Source: Cellulophaga omnivescoria (GTDB taxonomy: Bacteria > Bacteroidota > Bacteroidia > Flavobacteriales > Flavobacteriaceae). Taken from it: a DNA stretch of 58,880 nucleotides. Positions 1 to 9,360 of the stretch are shown in pieces (the stretch's first letter is position 1; the number at the start of each line of letters is the position of its first letter). The notes beneath the pieces are model-generated. The model saw only the letters and a list, made by a program, of their open reading frames with translations, did not search any database and had not been told where the DNA came from. The stretch lies in the NCBI RefSeq assembly GCF_001999725.1, contig NZ_MDDP01000019.1, positions 1 through 58,880 on the forward strand, written 5' to 3'. The position numbers were made by a program, and so were the translations under genes.

Positions 1-196
1 ACCAAATAAAAACATTTAACAAATAGTACAAAATTGTTACTTTTTTCTACATTTTATTTCATTATTGGATGATTTATGTTACATTTAGGCTTTAATATAA
101 TTTTAACAAAAACACTTACCTTTGTAATTTATTACAATAACAAGCGTTTTTAAAGTATCTATTATATTTAAAATAACTAATCAACCAAAACCTTTA

Positions 197-235
197 AAAG
201 GCATATTTTCTACCTTAGAAAATATGTCTTTTTTA
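197..235 (+). terminator. Rho-independent terminator upstream of miaE
   Basis: Arms 197-212 and 217-232 pair almost perfectly, with one G-U pair and a four-base loop. They run into a T tract. The terminator either ends a gene outside the window to the left or a short transcript. A TAnnTTTG box (TACCTTTG, 117-124) lies about 70 bases before the hairpin, so a ~100-nt small RNA is possible. No TTG was found at the right distance from that box. Confidence 0.6.
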
Positions 236-236
236 T

Positions 237-265
237 TTGCATCCAAATCAATATCATTATTTTTG
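237..265 (+). promoter_or_regulatory. miaE promoter (TTG-N18-TATTTTTG)
   Basis: TTG at 237-239 and TATTTTTG at 258-265 match the Bacteroidota -33/-7 consensus with an 18-base spacer. The box lies 17 bases before the miaE ATG, so the 5' leader would be very short. Confidence 0.6.
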
Positions 266-282
266 CAACTTAAACAAACACT

Positions 283-864
283 ATGCTAGGCTTAAAACTA
301 CCTACAGACCCAAGATGGGTAAATATTGTAGAAAAAAATATAGATGATATATTAACAGACCACGCTTTTTGTGAGCAGAAAGCTGCTGCTACAGCAATAT
401 CTTTAATAGTTAGTTTTCCTGAGTACACAGAATTGGTACAAGAGATGGTTGCTTTAACCAGAGAAGAAATGGGACATTTTAAAATGGTTCATGACAAAAT
501 AATTGCTCGCGGAAATACCCTAGGTAGAGACCGTAAAGACCAATATGTTGTAGATTTATTAAAGTTTTTTCCTAAAGGAGGTAGCCGAACCACACAACTG
601 GTGCACAGACTCTTATATGCTGCCCTAATAGAAGCTCGTAGCTGTGAACGCTTTAGATTACTTTCTGAAGAATTAGCCGATAAAGAACTGGCAGAATTTT
701 ACAGAAAACTAATGATAAGTGAAGCCGGACACTATACTATGTTTTTAAATTTTGCAAGGCAATACGGAGACCGTGATGAAGTAGACCAAAAATGGCAAGA
801 TTTGTTAGAGTATGAAGCTAACCTAATGAAAAACTTAGGGGCAACTGGTAATGTACACGGGTAA
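283..864 (+). CDS. miaE: tRNA-(ms2io6A)-hydroxylase-like di-iron protein (MiaE)
   Basis: 193 aa, the usual size for MiaE. The family is a ferritin-like four-helix di-iron monooxygenase that hydroxylates the isopentenyl group of the modified adenosine at tRNA position 37. Visible ligand motifs are the Glu in FCEQKAA (helix 1), EEMGH (helix 2), EARSCERF (helix 3) and EAGHYTMF (helix 4). This is the E / ExxH / E / ExxH pattern of the fold. No signal peptide is seen, so the protein is cytoplasmic. The ATG follows a well-formed promoter. It is convergent with ppx, with two bases between the stop codons. Many flavobacterial homologues are annotated by family only, so the exact tRNA substrate is inferred. 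Confidence 0.85.
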   Translation: MLGLKLPTDPRWVNIVEKNIDDILTDHAFCEQKAAATAISLIVSFPEYTELVQEMVALTREEMGHFKMVHDKIIARGNTLGRDRKDQYVVDLLKFFPKGGSRTTQLVHRLLYAALIEARSCERFRLLSEELADKELAEFYRKLMISEAGHYTMFLNFARQYGDRDEVDQKWQDLLEYEANLMKNLGATGNVHG

Positions 865-866
865 TA

Positions 867-1763
867 TTAAATTGACTCCTTATTTTTTTGGTACAAGGTT
901 TTAATCATACCATCTGAAAGGCCTATTTTAGGCACATGTATTTTTTTAGCTCCAGACCACTTTGCTGATGATAAAAATACACGTGTGGCTGGTATAATTA
1001 CATCTGCCCTATCTTGATTTAAACCTAGTTCAGAAACTCTATCTTCATAAGACATGCTCTCTAAAAAATGATACTGAGCATTAAGCCAAATATAAGATAA
1101 AGGTTCCCCTATTTTTCGGCCAGACATTTTATGTAGCTTATTTATATTACCACCAGAACCAATAATTGATACTTTAGACAAATCTCTGGTATATAATTTA
1201 ATCCACTCTTCTAACTGATTCCAAACCTTTACACCTACCATATCATTTAACAACCTAACGGTTCCAATTTTAAAAGATTTAGATGCTACAAGTTTACCTT
1301 CAGAAAAAACAGTAAACTCGGTACTACCACCACCAACATCTATATACAAATAAGCTTGGTCATTATTTATTAATTCTTTTAAATCTGTAGACGCTATAAT
1401 TGCTGCTTCTTTTTTACCATCTATAACTTCAATATTAACTCCCGCTTCGTCACGTATTTTTTCAATAACCTCATAGCCATTATTAGCTTCTCTAATTGCA
1501 GATGTAGCACAAGCCATATAACTTTCTACGCCGTTAACATTCATTAATAATTTAAAGGCTTTCATTGCATCTATCATACGCTCAACATTACGGTCAGATA
1601 TTTCTCCTACAGTAAAAGAATCTTCACCTAAACGTATAGGCACCCTAACTAAAGAACTTTTCCTAAATTCGGTTTTTTTGTCTTTGGCTTCAATAATATT
1701 ATGTATAAGCAACCTTATGGCATTAGAGCCAATATCTATTGCTGCAAGCTTAAAAATCTTCAA
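867..1763 (-). CDS. ppx: Ppx/GppA family exopolyphosphatase
   Basis: 298 aa, the short two-lobed form of the Ppx/GppA family (ASKHA fold). The first phosphate-binding loop is AIDIGSNAIRLL at residues 8-19. The second is YIDVGGGSTEF at about 140-150. The long C-terminal HD-like part of E. coli Ppx is absent. It is the last gene of a minus-strand operon, starting 10 bases after the ppk1 stop. The context supports hydrolysis of polyphosphate from the chain end. A (p)ppGpp 5'-phosphohydrolase role (GppA) cannot be excluded from sequence. Confidence 0.88.
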   Translation of the reverse strand: MKIFKLAAIDIGSNAIRLLIHNIIEAKDKKTEFRKSSLVRVPIRLGEDSFTVGEISDRNVERMIDAMKAFKLLMNVNGVESYMACATSAIREANNGYEVIEKIRDEAGVNIEVIDGKKEAAIIASTDLKELINNDQAYLYIDVGGGSTEFTVFSEGKLVASKSFKIGTVRLLNDMVGVKVWNQLEEWIKLYTRDLSKVSIIGSGGNINKLHKMSGRKIGEPLSYIWLNAQYHFLESMSYEDRVSELGLNQDRADVIIPATRVFLSSAKWSGAKKIHVPKIGLSDGMIKTLYQKNKESI

Positions 1764-1773
1764 AATAAAAAAT

Positions 1774-3849
1774 CTATTTACTTAATTTGGTCTTGTAATA
1801 ATCATATAATTCAAACTGAGAACGCAACTCAGGAGCATCACTTTTACGATAAGCATTGTCTTGCTTTTCAGAAAAAATACGTGCTTTTAAATTATCGTTC
1901 CAAGAAATATCAAACGTATCTAGTAATTCTTTCTTTATATCTTCATCATAAATTGGGCATCCTACCTCTACTCTAAAATCCAAGTTACGTGTCATCCAAT
2001 CTGCCGAAGAAATATAAACTTTAGGATTACCATTATTACCAAAAACAAATAACCTAGTATGCTCTAAAAACTTATCTACAACACTTATAGCTTGTATATT
2101 TTCACTCATTCCTTTTACACCAGGAATTAAACAACAAACGCCTCTTATAATTAGTTGTATTTTTACTCCAGCGTTACTAGCCTCATACAGTTTATCTACC
2201 ATTTTGTATGATGTTAAACTGTTCATTTTTAATTTTATGTAAGCTTCCTTACCTGCTTTTGCGTTTTCAATCTCTTGATCTATTAACGCTTTAAAAGCAT
2301 TTTTTGTATAATGAGGTGAAACAATTAAATGTTTATACTTATTAATTTTATAAGTTGTTTCAAAAAAATCAAAAACTTTGTTTAACTCTTTTAATATTGA
2401 TGAGTGTGCAGTAAAAAGCGTATAATCCGTATAAATTTTAGCAGTAGACTCATTAAAATTACCTGTACTTATAAAGCCATAGCGCTTTAATTTGTCGTTT
2501 TCTTCTCTTTCTATTAAACATATTTTGCTGTGCACTTTTAAACCTGGAACTCCAAAAATAAGTTTAACACCTTCTGCCTGCAAAAGTTCTGCATATTGTA
2601 TGTTTGCTTGCTCATCAAACCTAGCTTGTAACTCTATTTGTACTGTTACCTGTTTTCCGTTTTTTACTGCATTTATTAGTGATGAAACCACTTGAGAATT
2701 ACTTGCAAGCCTATAAACAGTAAGTTTAATGGTTCTTACTTGCGGATCTAAGGCAGCCTCTCTTAAAAATTTAGTAATGTATGAAAATGTGTGGTAAGGC
2801 GTGTATTGCAAATGGTCTTTTACCGCAATTTGCTCTAAAATACTACCCTCAAAATTAAAATCTTTAACTAACAAAGGTGTTATTTTATCATACATAAGGT
2901 CTTTACGTCCTAAACTAGGAAACTTCATATAATCCCTGCGATTATGGTAAATACCACCAGGAATAATACTATCAGTTTCTTCAATCCCCATTTTTTCCAT
3001 TAAAAAAGAAAGGGTGTCTTTTGCTATTCTTTTATCATAAACAAAACGAACGGGATCACTAATTTTACGATGCTCTACACTAGAAGATATTTTTTCTATA
3101 AAACTTTTACTTAAGTCGTTATCTATATCTAGTTCTGCGTCTCTGGTTATTTTAATCATATGAGCAGAGATAGATTTATACGTAAACATATTAAAAATAT
3201 GACGTAAAGAGTACCTTATTAAATCATCTAGAATAATAATATAATTCTTATCTCCTTCTTTTGGAAGTACAACAAAACGATCTATATCTTTAGGTATTTC
3301 TATTAAAGCGTATTTATTTTCTGGAACATCTTCTACACCATCTAAACTTGTTAGTACCATTTTTATGGCTAAATAAGCAGCAGTATCTTTTAACAGAGGA
3401 AATTCGCGTAAATCATTTAAAACAATGGTCATTAAACGCGGACTAACTTTCTCCATAAAATAAGTTTTAATAAAAGCCGCCTGACTTTTACTAACTTCTT
3501 TTTCGTTAATAATGAATATGTTTTCTGATTCTAATTCTTTTTCAATATCACCAAGTATTTTTAAACTTTTGGTTTGTTGTTTAATTACAATTTTGGTTAT
3601 TTCTTCTAGTAAATCTTTAGCTTTTTCTCCTCCTAAAACACTTTTTCCTGTTTTACCCGCATCTACAATGCGTTTTACAGTGGCGTAACGTACCTTAAAA
3701 AACTCATCTAAATTATTAGAGAATATTCCTAAAAAACGCAATCTTTCAATTAAAGGCACTTTAGTATCTGCACTTTCCTGTAAAACACGAGCGTTAAAAC
3801 TTAACCAACTAATTTCTCTATTTATATATTGATTTTTTGACTTAATCAT
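1774..3849 (-). CDS. ppk1: Polyphosphate kinase 1
   Basis: 691 aa, typical PPK1 length. The enzyme reversibly polymerises the gamma-phosphate of ATP into polyphosphate. The N-terminal region (1-110) contains NNLDEFFKVR. A middle head domain is followed by two phospholipase-D-like domains. The residue equivalent to the autophosphorylated His of E. coli PPK lies in GLKVHSKICL (H440). The second conserved His is in LEHTRLF (H597). The start codon overlaps the end of the upstream sixA gene by 8 bases, so the two are probably translationally coupled. The ppx gene follows directly. No oddities are seen. Confidence 0.96.
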   Translation of the reverse strand: MIKSKNQYINREISWLSFNARVLQESADTKVPLIERLRFLGIFSNNLDEFFKVRYATVKRIVDAGKTGKSVLGGEKAKDLLEEITKIVIKQQTKSLKILGDIEKELESENIFIINEKEVSKSQAAFIKTYFMEKVSPRLMTIVLNDLREFPLLKDTAAYLAIKMVLTSLDGVEDVPENKYALIEIPKDIDRFVVLPKEGDKNYIIILDDLIRYSLRHIFNMFTYKSISAHMIKITRDAELDIDNDLSKSFIEKISSSVEHRKISDPVRFVYDKRIAKDTLSFLMEKMGIEETDSIIPGGIYHNRRDYMKFPSLGRKDLMYDKITPLLVKDFNFEGSILEQIAVKDHLQYTPYHTFSYITKFLREAALDPQVRTIKLTVYRLASNSQVVSSLINAVKNGKQVTVQIELQARFDEQANIQYAELLQAEGVKLIFGVPGLKVHSKICLIEREENDKLKRYGFISTGNFNESTAKIYTDYTLFTAHSSILKELNKVFDFFETTYKINKYKHLIVSPHYTKNAFKALIDQEIENAKAGKEAYIKLKMNSLTSYKMVDKLYEASNAGVKIQLIIRGVCCLIPGVKGMSENIQAISVVDKFLEHTRLFVFGNNGNPKVYISSADWMTRNLDFRVEVGCPIYDEDIKKELLDTFDISWNDNLKARIFSEKQDNAYRKSDAPELRSQFELYDYYKTKLSK

Positions 3850-4327
3850 TCTTTAATTGTTTAGGAAAAATTACATTTTGCGTGCTACCCTTAGTAATAG
3901 CACCCCACTCTAAAATATTAAAACTTAATTCTACTAATCCAGATGTAGGAACATTCTCTATAACCTTATCTCCATACATATTTACAATATGTGTTAAGGC
4001 GTGGTTATGCCCAAAAATTACAACATTTTGCAACTTGTTATCTAATGACTTTATAAAATTAATAACGTGCTCTCCAGAAAAGTCATAAAGCTCATCATAA
4101 ATACGCAGCTCACTAGAAGGAATATTTAAAACTCTTAAAAAAATATTACACGTATGTAAAGCTCTATTGGCGGGACTAGAGAAAACAGCATCTATTACCG
4201 GCTTATTAATTGCGCTTGCAACCAAATAAGCATCATTAATACCACGTTCTAACAAAGGTCTGTCTCTGTCTGAAACATCGTAATTCCAAGAGGATTTTCC
4301 GTGACGAATTAGGGTAAGTTTTTTCAT
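3842..4327 (-). CDS. sixA: SixA-type histidine phosphatase
   Basis: 161 aa, single-domain histidine phosphatase (phosphoglycerate mutase fold). The catalytic RHG motif is at residues 8-10 (LTLIRHGKSSW). The second arm is SSPANRALHT, and the C-terminal catalytic His lies in VVIFGHNHAL. E. coli SixA, which dephosphorylates phosphohistidine in signalling proteins, has about this length. It is the first gene of the sixA-ppk1-ppx operon, and its end overlaps ppk1 by 8 bases. The linkage to polyphosphate genes is seen. That it acts on a phosphohistidine partner there, for instance PPK1's own phospho-His, is speculation. Confidence 0.8.
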   Translation of the reverse strand: MKKLTLIRHGKSSWNYDVSDRDRPLLERGINDAYLVASAINKPVIDAVFSSPANRALHTCNIFLRVLNIPSSELRIYDELYDFSGEHVINFIKSLDNKLQNVVIFGHNHALTHIVNMYGDKVIENVPTSGLVELSFNILEWGAITKGSTQNVIFPKQLKND

Positions 4328-4422
4328 TTAATTTTAATGCTACTATAGATTAAAAAATTAAATGGAAAAATACAAAAACTTATTAGATTTAACTTAAAGT
4401 ATTAAGGGTTCTTAATTATTTT

Positions 4423-5598
4423 TTAATCTTTCCTCCATTTTTTAGTTTCCTCAAAAACGTGAGTCAGGATAGCTTCATCCTCTGCAGTAAACTCAACATT
4501 ACGTCTAGCCATCATAATCTTAGCAGTTTCAAAAGCTTTTTTAGTACCATATGTTGTAAAACCAGATGCACCACCCCAACTAAAACTAGGTACAAAATTT
4601 CTAGGGAAACCAGGCACATAAATATTTACATTTACACCAACTACTGTACCTGTATTAAACATTGTATTTATTGCACTTTTACTATGGTCTCCCATCATTA
4701 AACCACAAAATTGCAAACCAGTTTGTTCAAAACTCTCACTTTCATAATTCCAAAGCCTAACTTTAGCATAATTATTTTTTAAGTTAGAGTTGTTAGAGTC
4801 CGCACCTATATTACACCATTCACCTAATACAGAGTTGCCTAAATAACCTTCATGACCTTTGCTAGAGTAACCAAATATAACAGAGTTACTTACCTCTCCA
4901 CAAATTTTACTAAAAGGACCAATAGTGGTTGCTCCGTAAATTTTTGCTCCCATTTTTATTACTGCATTGTCACATAATGCTAACGGACCACGCACCATAG
5001 CACCTTCCCAAATCTCTGCGTTTTTACCTATATAAATAGGACCTTTGGTTGCATTTAACATACAGTACTCTACTGTTGCTCCTTCTTCAACAAAAATATT
5101 ATCAGGATTTATAAGTGTATTTGTATCAGATACAGGAGCGCTTATACGCCCTTCAGTTATTAAATTAAAATCTGCTTGTAAGGCCTCTTCATTTTTAGAA
5201 AAAATATCCCAAGTTTTTTCAACCGTTATTACATCTTCTTCAAAATAAATTTCCTCATAAGAATTAAAATCTACTTCTTCTTGTGCTTCTTTTGTAAAAA
5301 AAGCAACAATATTATCTTTATGATATATAACTTGGTTTTCTTTTAAGTTGGTAATTAAAGTGACCAAATTAGGGTTTGGCAGGTATGATGAGTTTATCAT
5401 TACATTCTCCTCTAGCTCTACCATTGGATGCTTATCACTTAAATAGTCTTCTGTAATTGTACTTGTAGTGCTTCCTAAAAACTTTTCCCATTTTTCTCTA
5501 ATAGTAAGTATTCCTATTCTAATTTCTGCAACAGGTCTAGTATAAGTAAAAGGTAATAAAGCTGTTCTTGCGGCACCATCAAATAAAATGTAATTCAT
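4423..5598 (-). CDS. GlmU-like sugar nucleotidyltransferase/acyltransferase (Bacteroidota type)
   Basis: 391 aa. It belongs to the alternate GlmU-like family of Bacteroidota (the TIGR03991 type). The N-terminus MNYILFDGAARTALLPFTYTRP replaces the canonical nucleotidyltransferase loop. Roughly residues 165-345 form a left-handed beta-helix with hexapeptide-like repeats (for example IYIGKNAEIWEGAMVRGP). The likely role is synthesis of UDP-GlcNAc, or an equivalent, for peptidoglycan and LPS. It lies 90 bases downstream of rpmE2, separated by a terminator-like hairpin, so it may be transcribed by read-through. I found no clear promoter of its own in the 90-base gap. Confidence 0.8.
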   Translation of the reverse strand: MNYILFDGAARTALLPFTYTRPVAEIRIGILTIREKWEKFLGSTTSTITEDYLSDKHPMVELEENVMINSSYLPNPNLVTLITNLKENQVIYHKDNIVAFFTKEAQEEVDFNSYEEIYFEEDVITVEKTWDIFSKNEEALQADFNLITEGRISAPVSDTNTLINPDNIFVEEGATVEYCMLNATKGPIYIGKNAEIWEGAMVRGPLALCDNAVIKMGAKIYGATTIGPFSKICGEVSNSVIFGYSSKGHEGYLGNSVLGEWCNIGADSNNSNLKNNYAKVRLWNYESESFEQTGLQFCGLMMGDHSKSAINTMFNTGTVVGVNVNIYVPGFPRNFVPSFSWGGASGFTTYGTKKAFETAKIMMARRNVEFTAEDEAILTHVFEETKKWRKD

Positions 5599-5626
5599 AA
5601 GACTAAAGTATTTTGTGTTAAACTAA

Positions 5627-5664
5627 AAAAGTCACGTTTCAAAATTAATTGAAAAGTGACTTTT
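5627..5664 (-). terminator. Terminator after rpmE2
   Basis: Inverted repeat with arms 5627-5642 and 5649-5664 and one mismatch. On the minus strand it is followed by a run of six T. It separates rpmE2 from the GlmU-like gene and may act as an attenuator. Confidence 0.6.
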
Positions 5665-5688
5665 AAAAATATTATTGAAAAGAAATTA

Positions 5689-5940
5689 TTACTTAGTAAA
5701 TTTCTTGTATTTGTTTTTAAACTTATCAATACGCCCAGCAGTATCAACTAATTTAGCCTTACCTGTGTAAAATGGGTGTGATGTTCTAGAGATTTCTAAT
5801 TTTACTAATGGGTATTCAACACCATCAACCTCTAATGTTTCTTTTGTATTTGCAGTAGATTTAGTTAAAAATACTTCATCGTTAGACATATCTTTAAACG
5901 CTACTAATCTATAATTCTCTGGGTGTATACCTTTTCTCAT
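5689..5940 (-). CDS. rpmE2: 50S ribosomal protein L31 type B
   Basis: 83 aa, the normal length for type B L31. It starts [11 protein letters not shown] and carries [11 protein letters not shown] and [10 protein letters not shown] near the end, as in the family. It lacks the zinc-binding Cys residues of type A, so it is the zinc-independent form. It has its own well-formed promoter at 5980-6009 and is followed by a terminator-like hairpin. Confidence 0.96.
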   Translation of the reverse strand: MRKGIHPENYRLVAFKDMSNDEVFLTKSTANTKETLEVDGVEYPLVKLEISRTSHPFYTGKAKLVDTAGRIDKFKNKYKKFTK

Positions 5941-5979
5941 TTTTTAAAACTTTAATTCTTCTAAATAAATTTAGCGGTG

Positions 5980-6009
5980 CAAAAATACGCTTTTTTATGA
6001 AAACCACAA
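5980..6009 (-). promoter_or_regulatory. rpmE2 promoter (TTG-N19-TATTTTTG)
   Basis: On the minus strand, TTG (6009-6007) is followed after 19 bases by TATTTTTG (5987-5980). This fits the Bacteroidota consensus. The start codon is about 40 bases further on. Confidence 0.65.
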
Positions 6010-6111
6010 TACTTAACTAAAAAAAATAATAAAAAAATAAGCGGCATTTTTCTGTAACAAAAATAATAAAATGAATACATATAATATAACAACCAAAAAA
6101 TATAAATTAAT

Positions 6112-6630
6112 ATGGAAGAGAATACACCAAAAACAGGAAAATATGCTTTAAAATACGGTTTAATGTTAGGCGGAATTAGTATTGCGTTTGTACTTATGTT
6201 ATTTTCACTAGATATGCATTACCAAGGAGGCGCAATGGTTTTTTTAATTAGTGTTCTATTGTCTTTAGCTTTTATTATTATAGGTATGCTACAATTTAAA
6301 AAAGATAACGGAGGATTTATATCTGTAGGTCAGGCTTTAAAAGTAGGCGTAGGTATTAGCTTAATAGGTGGCATAATAGGCGTAATATTTAACCAAATAC
6401 TGGCAGGCGTAATAGATCCTGATTTTATGACTAAAGCAACTGAATATCAAAAAGGAATGCTTTTAGAATCTGGCCTATCTATGGAACAAATAGAAGCTAA
6501 CATAGAAATGTCAAAACCTTTTCAAACCCCAGTAATGCAAATCTTATTTGGTCTTCTTTATAGCATAGTTGCAGGATTTCTACTTTCATTAATTCCTGCA
6601 TTCTTAATAAAAAAGCAAGAAACAATTTAG
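6112..6630 (+). CDS. DUF4199 family membrane protein
   Basis: 172 aa integral membrane protein with four hydrophobic segments: roughly 14-30, 40-60, 80-102 and 140-165. The last two flank a polar loop rich in Met, Glu and Lys. The pattern and the GGFISVGQALKVGVGISLIGG segment (residues about 69-89) match DUF4199, common in Bacteroidota and of unknown function. The gene sits 37 bases before a glycosyltransferase. The same order is often seen in this group, which hints at a cell-envelope role, but no function can be assigned. Confidence 0.8.
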   Translation: MEENTPKTGKYALKYGLMLGGISIAFVLMLFSLDMHYQGGAMVFLISVLLSLAFIIIGMLQFKKDNGGFISVGQALKVGVGISLIGGIIGVIFNQILAGVIDPDFMTKATEYQKGMLLESGLSMEQIEANIEMSKPFQTPVMQILFGLLYSIVAGFLLSLIPAFLIKKQETI

Positions 6631-6667
6631 GAATTTGTACTTTTGAATATATTTTCAAGAGTACCCT

Positions 6668-7618
6668 ATGAATTTATCTATTGTTATTCCTCTTTTAAAC
6701 GAGGAAGAATCTTTAAAAGAACTACATGATTGGATTGTATCCGTAATGCAATCCAATCATTTTTTATATGAAATACTATTTATAGATGATGGTAGCACAG
6801 ACAATTCTTGGAAGATTATTTCAGAATTATCTACTACTAACCCCAATGTAAAAGGCATACGTTTTTTTAAAAACTTTGGAAAATCACAAGCACTACACGC
6901 TGGTTTTAAAGCAGTAAAAGGTAACGTGGTTATTACAATGGATGCAGACTTACAAGATAACCCAGAAGAAATACCAGAACTTTACAACCTTATTATTAAT
7001 GACGGTTACGACCTAATTTCTGGTTGGAAAAAAAAGCGATACGACTCTGTAATTGCAAAAAATCTACCTTCAAAACTATTTAACTGGGCTGCACAAAAAA
7101 CTTCTGGAGTTAAACTTCATGATTTTAATTGTGGTTTAAAAGCTTACAGAAAAGAAGTTGTTAAAAACATAGAAGTATCAGGCGAAATGCACCGCTATAT
7201 ACCTGTACTTGCTAAAAATGCTGGCTTTACTAAAATTGATGAAAAAGTTGTGCAACACCAAGCACGCAAATACGGAAGCACAAAATTTGGTATGGAACGT
7301 TTTATAAATGGCTTTTTAGATTTAATAACCATATGGTTTTTATCTAAATTTGGAAAAAGACCTATGCATTTGTTTGGTGCTTTGGGCGCACTAATGTTTG
7401 TTATTGGTTTTGGTTTTGCTCTATATTTGGGTATAGATAAACTATTTCTTAATAAATTTGGCAGGTTAATTACAGAAAGACCACAATTTTACATCTCTTT
7501 AACCGCTATGGTTATGGGCAGTCAGTTATTTTTAGCCGGCTTTATAGGAGAAATTATTGTACGCTCTAAAAAAAACGAAACAAGATATTCTATCTCTGAA
7601 GAGTTAAATATCAACTAA
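6668..7618 (+). CDS. Polyprenyl-phosphate glycosyltransferase, GT2 family
   Basis: 316 aa. The N-terminal GT-A domain (1-220) starts SIVIPLLNEEESLKEL and has the metal-binding DADLQD motif near residue 97. Two C-terminal membrane helices (about 232-255 and 272-297) match the DPM1/GtrB/ArnC-like architecture. These enzymes transfer a sugar from a nucleotide donor to undecaprenyl phosphate on the inner face of the membrane. A -7-like box TACTTTTG lies at 6638-6645. The downstream phosphohexomutase could supply precursors. Donor sugar unknown. Confidence 0.85.
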   Translation: MNLSIVIPLLNEEESLKELHDWIVSVMQSNHFLYEILFIDDGSTDNSWKIISELSTTNPNVKGIRFFKNFGKSQALHAGFKAVKGNVVITMDADLQDNPEEIPELYNLIINDGYDLISGWKKKRYDSVIAKNLPSKLFNWAAQKTSGVKLHDFNCGLKAYRKEVVKNIEVSGEMHRYIPVLAKNAGFTKIDEKVVQHQARKYGSTKFGMERFINGFLDLITIWFLSKFGKRPMHLFGALGALMFVIGFGFALYLGIDKLFLNKFGRLITERPQFYISLTAMVMGSQLFLAGFIGEIIVRSKKNETRYSISEELNIN

Positions 7619-7650
7619 ATTATATTGTACCACTTAAAAATATACTAAAA

Positions 7651-9360
7651 ATGAGTTCAATTTTAGATACCGCAAAAACTTGGCTTACTACTACTTTTGA
7701 TACCGAAACAAAAACAAAAGTAGAAGATTTAATAAAAAACAATACAGAAGAACTTAATGATAGTTTTTACAAAAACTTAGAATTTGGTACTGGTGGTATG
7801 CGAGGGGTAATGGGTGTTGGTACAAACCGAATTAATAAATACACCTTAGGTAAAAATACCCAAGGAATAAGTAATTATCTAAAAAAAGTATACCCTAATG
7901 AAGATTTAAAAGTTGTTATTGCTTACGATTGTAGACATAATAGCGATACACTTGCTAAAACTGTTGCAGAGGTTTTTTCTGCAAATGGCATTAAAGTATT
8001 TTTATTTTCTGACCTAAGAACAACACCAGCATTATCTTTTGCCGTAAAGCACCTAAATTGCCACGTTGGTATTGTACTAACAGCATCTCATAATCCTCCT
8101 GAATATAATGGCTATAAAGTATACTGGACAGATGGCGGACAGATTGTACCACCACAGGACAAGGAAATTATTACAGAAATTAACAAATTAGATTTTAGTG
8201 AAATTAACTTTAATGCAGACGAAACTAAAATTGAATTAATAGACATAGAAGTTGATGAAGCATTTTTGAGTGCATCTGTAAAAAACGGAAGTTTTAATGC
8301 TAAAGGAAAAGACAATTTTAAAATTGTTTTTACATCGTTACACGGTACGTCTATAACTGCTGTGCCCGAAGTTTTAAAACGTGCGGGTTATACTAATGTT
8401 ACCATTATTGAAGAGCAAGCTAAACCAGATGGTGATTTTCCTACGGTTGTTTCTCCTAACCCAGAAGAACCAGAAGCATTGTCTATGGCTATAAAAAAAG
8501 CAGAGGAAATTGGTGCCGATATGGTTATTGGTACAGATCCAGACTGTGACAGACTTGGTATTGCTGTTCGTAATTTAGAAGACAAACTAGAGCTACTAAA
8601 CGGCAACCAAACTATGGTTTTAATGACCAAGTTTCTTTTAGAACAACGTAAACAAAAAGGGTTTACTGGAGATGAGTTTATTGGTTCTACTATTGTTTCT
8701 ACACCAATGATGAATAAGTTGGCAGACCAATACAATGTAGAGTGCAAAACTGCATTAACAGGCTTTAAATGGATAGCTAAAATGATAAAAGACGCACCAA
8801 ACCAATATTTTGTTGGTGGTGGCGAAGAAAGTTTTGGTTTTATGGTTGGTGACTTTGTTAGAGATAAAGATGCCGTAACCTCTACTCTACTGGCTTGTGA
8901 AATTGCTGCAAATGCAAAAGCTAACGGCAGTTCCTTTTATAAAGATTTAATAGATACATATGTAGATTGTGGTTTTTACAAAGAAAAACTAGTGTCTTTA
9001 ACTAAAAAAGGAGCTTCTGGTGCCCAAGAAATTAAGCAAATGATGGAAGATTTTAAAAACAATCCAGTAACCACAATAGATAATTCTAAAGTAGAATGGA
9101 TTGAAGATTACAATACATCTATTGCCAAAAATATAATTACTGGAGAAGAAAAGGAAATTACTATTCCTAAATCTAATGTACTTATTTATATAGCTGAAGA
9201 CGGCACAAAAATGGCTGCAAGACCAAGTGGTACAGAGCCAAAAATAAAATTCTATTTTAGTGTTAATACCAACTTATTTACAGCGGCAGATTTTACAGCT
9301 AAAAACGACGAATTAGAGCAAAAAATAAGCAGAATTCTAAAAGAACTCAAGTTAAATTAA
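7651..9360 (+). CDS. Phosphoglucomutase/phosphomannomutase
   Basis: 569 aa, the long alpha-D-phosphohexomutase form related to PgcA/PGM2. All four family motifs are visible: catalytic phosphoserine loop TASHNPPEYNGY (about 148-159), metal loop GTDPDCDRLGIA (about 296-307), sugar-binding GGGEESFGF, and phosphate-binding RPSGTEPKIKFY near the C-terminus. It interconverts hexose 1- and 6-phosphates for glycan and trehalose synthesis. Its stop codon shares one base with the ABC transporter ATG (TAATG), so the two genes are coupled. Confidence 0.93.
   Translation: MSSILDTAKTWLTTTFDTETKTKVEDLIKNNTEELNDSFYKNLEFGTGGMRGVMGVGTNRINKYTLGKNTQGISNYLKKVYPNEDLKVVIAYDCRHNSDTLAKTVAEVFSANGIKVFLFSDLRTTPALSFAVKHLNCHVGIVLTASHNPPEYNGYKVYWTDGGQIVPPQDKEIITEINKLDFSEINFNADETKIELIDIEVDEAFLSASVKNGSFNAKGKDNFKIVFTSLHGTSITAVPEVLKRAGYTNVTIIEEQAKPDGDFPTVVSPNPEEPEALSMAIKKAEEIGADMVIGTDPDCDRLGIAVRNLEDKLELLNGNQTMVLMTKFLLEQRKQKGFTGDEFIGSTIVSTPMMNKLADQYNVECKTALTGFKWIAKMIKDAPNQYFVGGGEESFGFMVGDFVRDKDAVTSTLLACEIAANAKANGSSFYKDLIDTYVDCGFYKEKLVSLTKKGASGAQEIKQMMEDFKNNPVTTIDNSKVEWIEDYNTSIAKNIITGEEKEITIPKSNVLIYIAEDGTKMAARPSGTEPKIKFYFSVNTNLFTAADFTAKNDELEQKISRILKELKLN

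Noticed and set aside
1701-1976. 91-codon plus-strand ORF between ppx and ppk1
   Set aside because: It overlaps the ends of both well-supported minus-strand genes and shows no family features, only a shadow frame.
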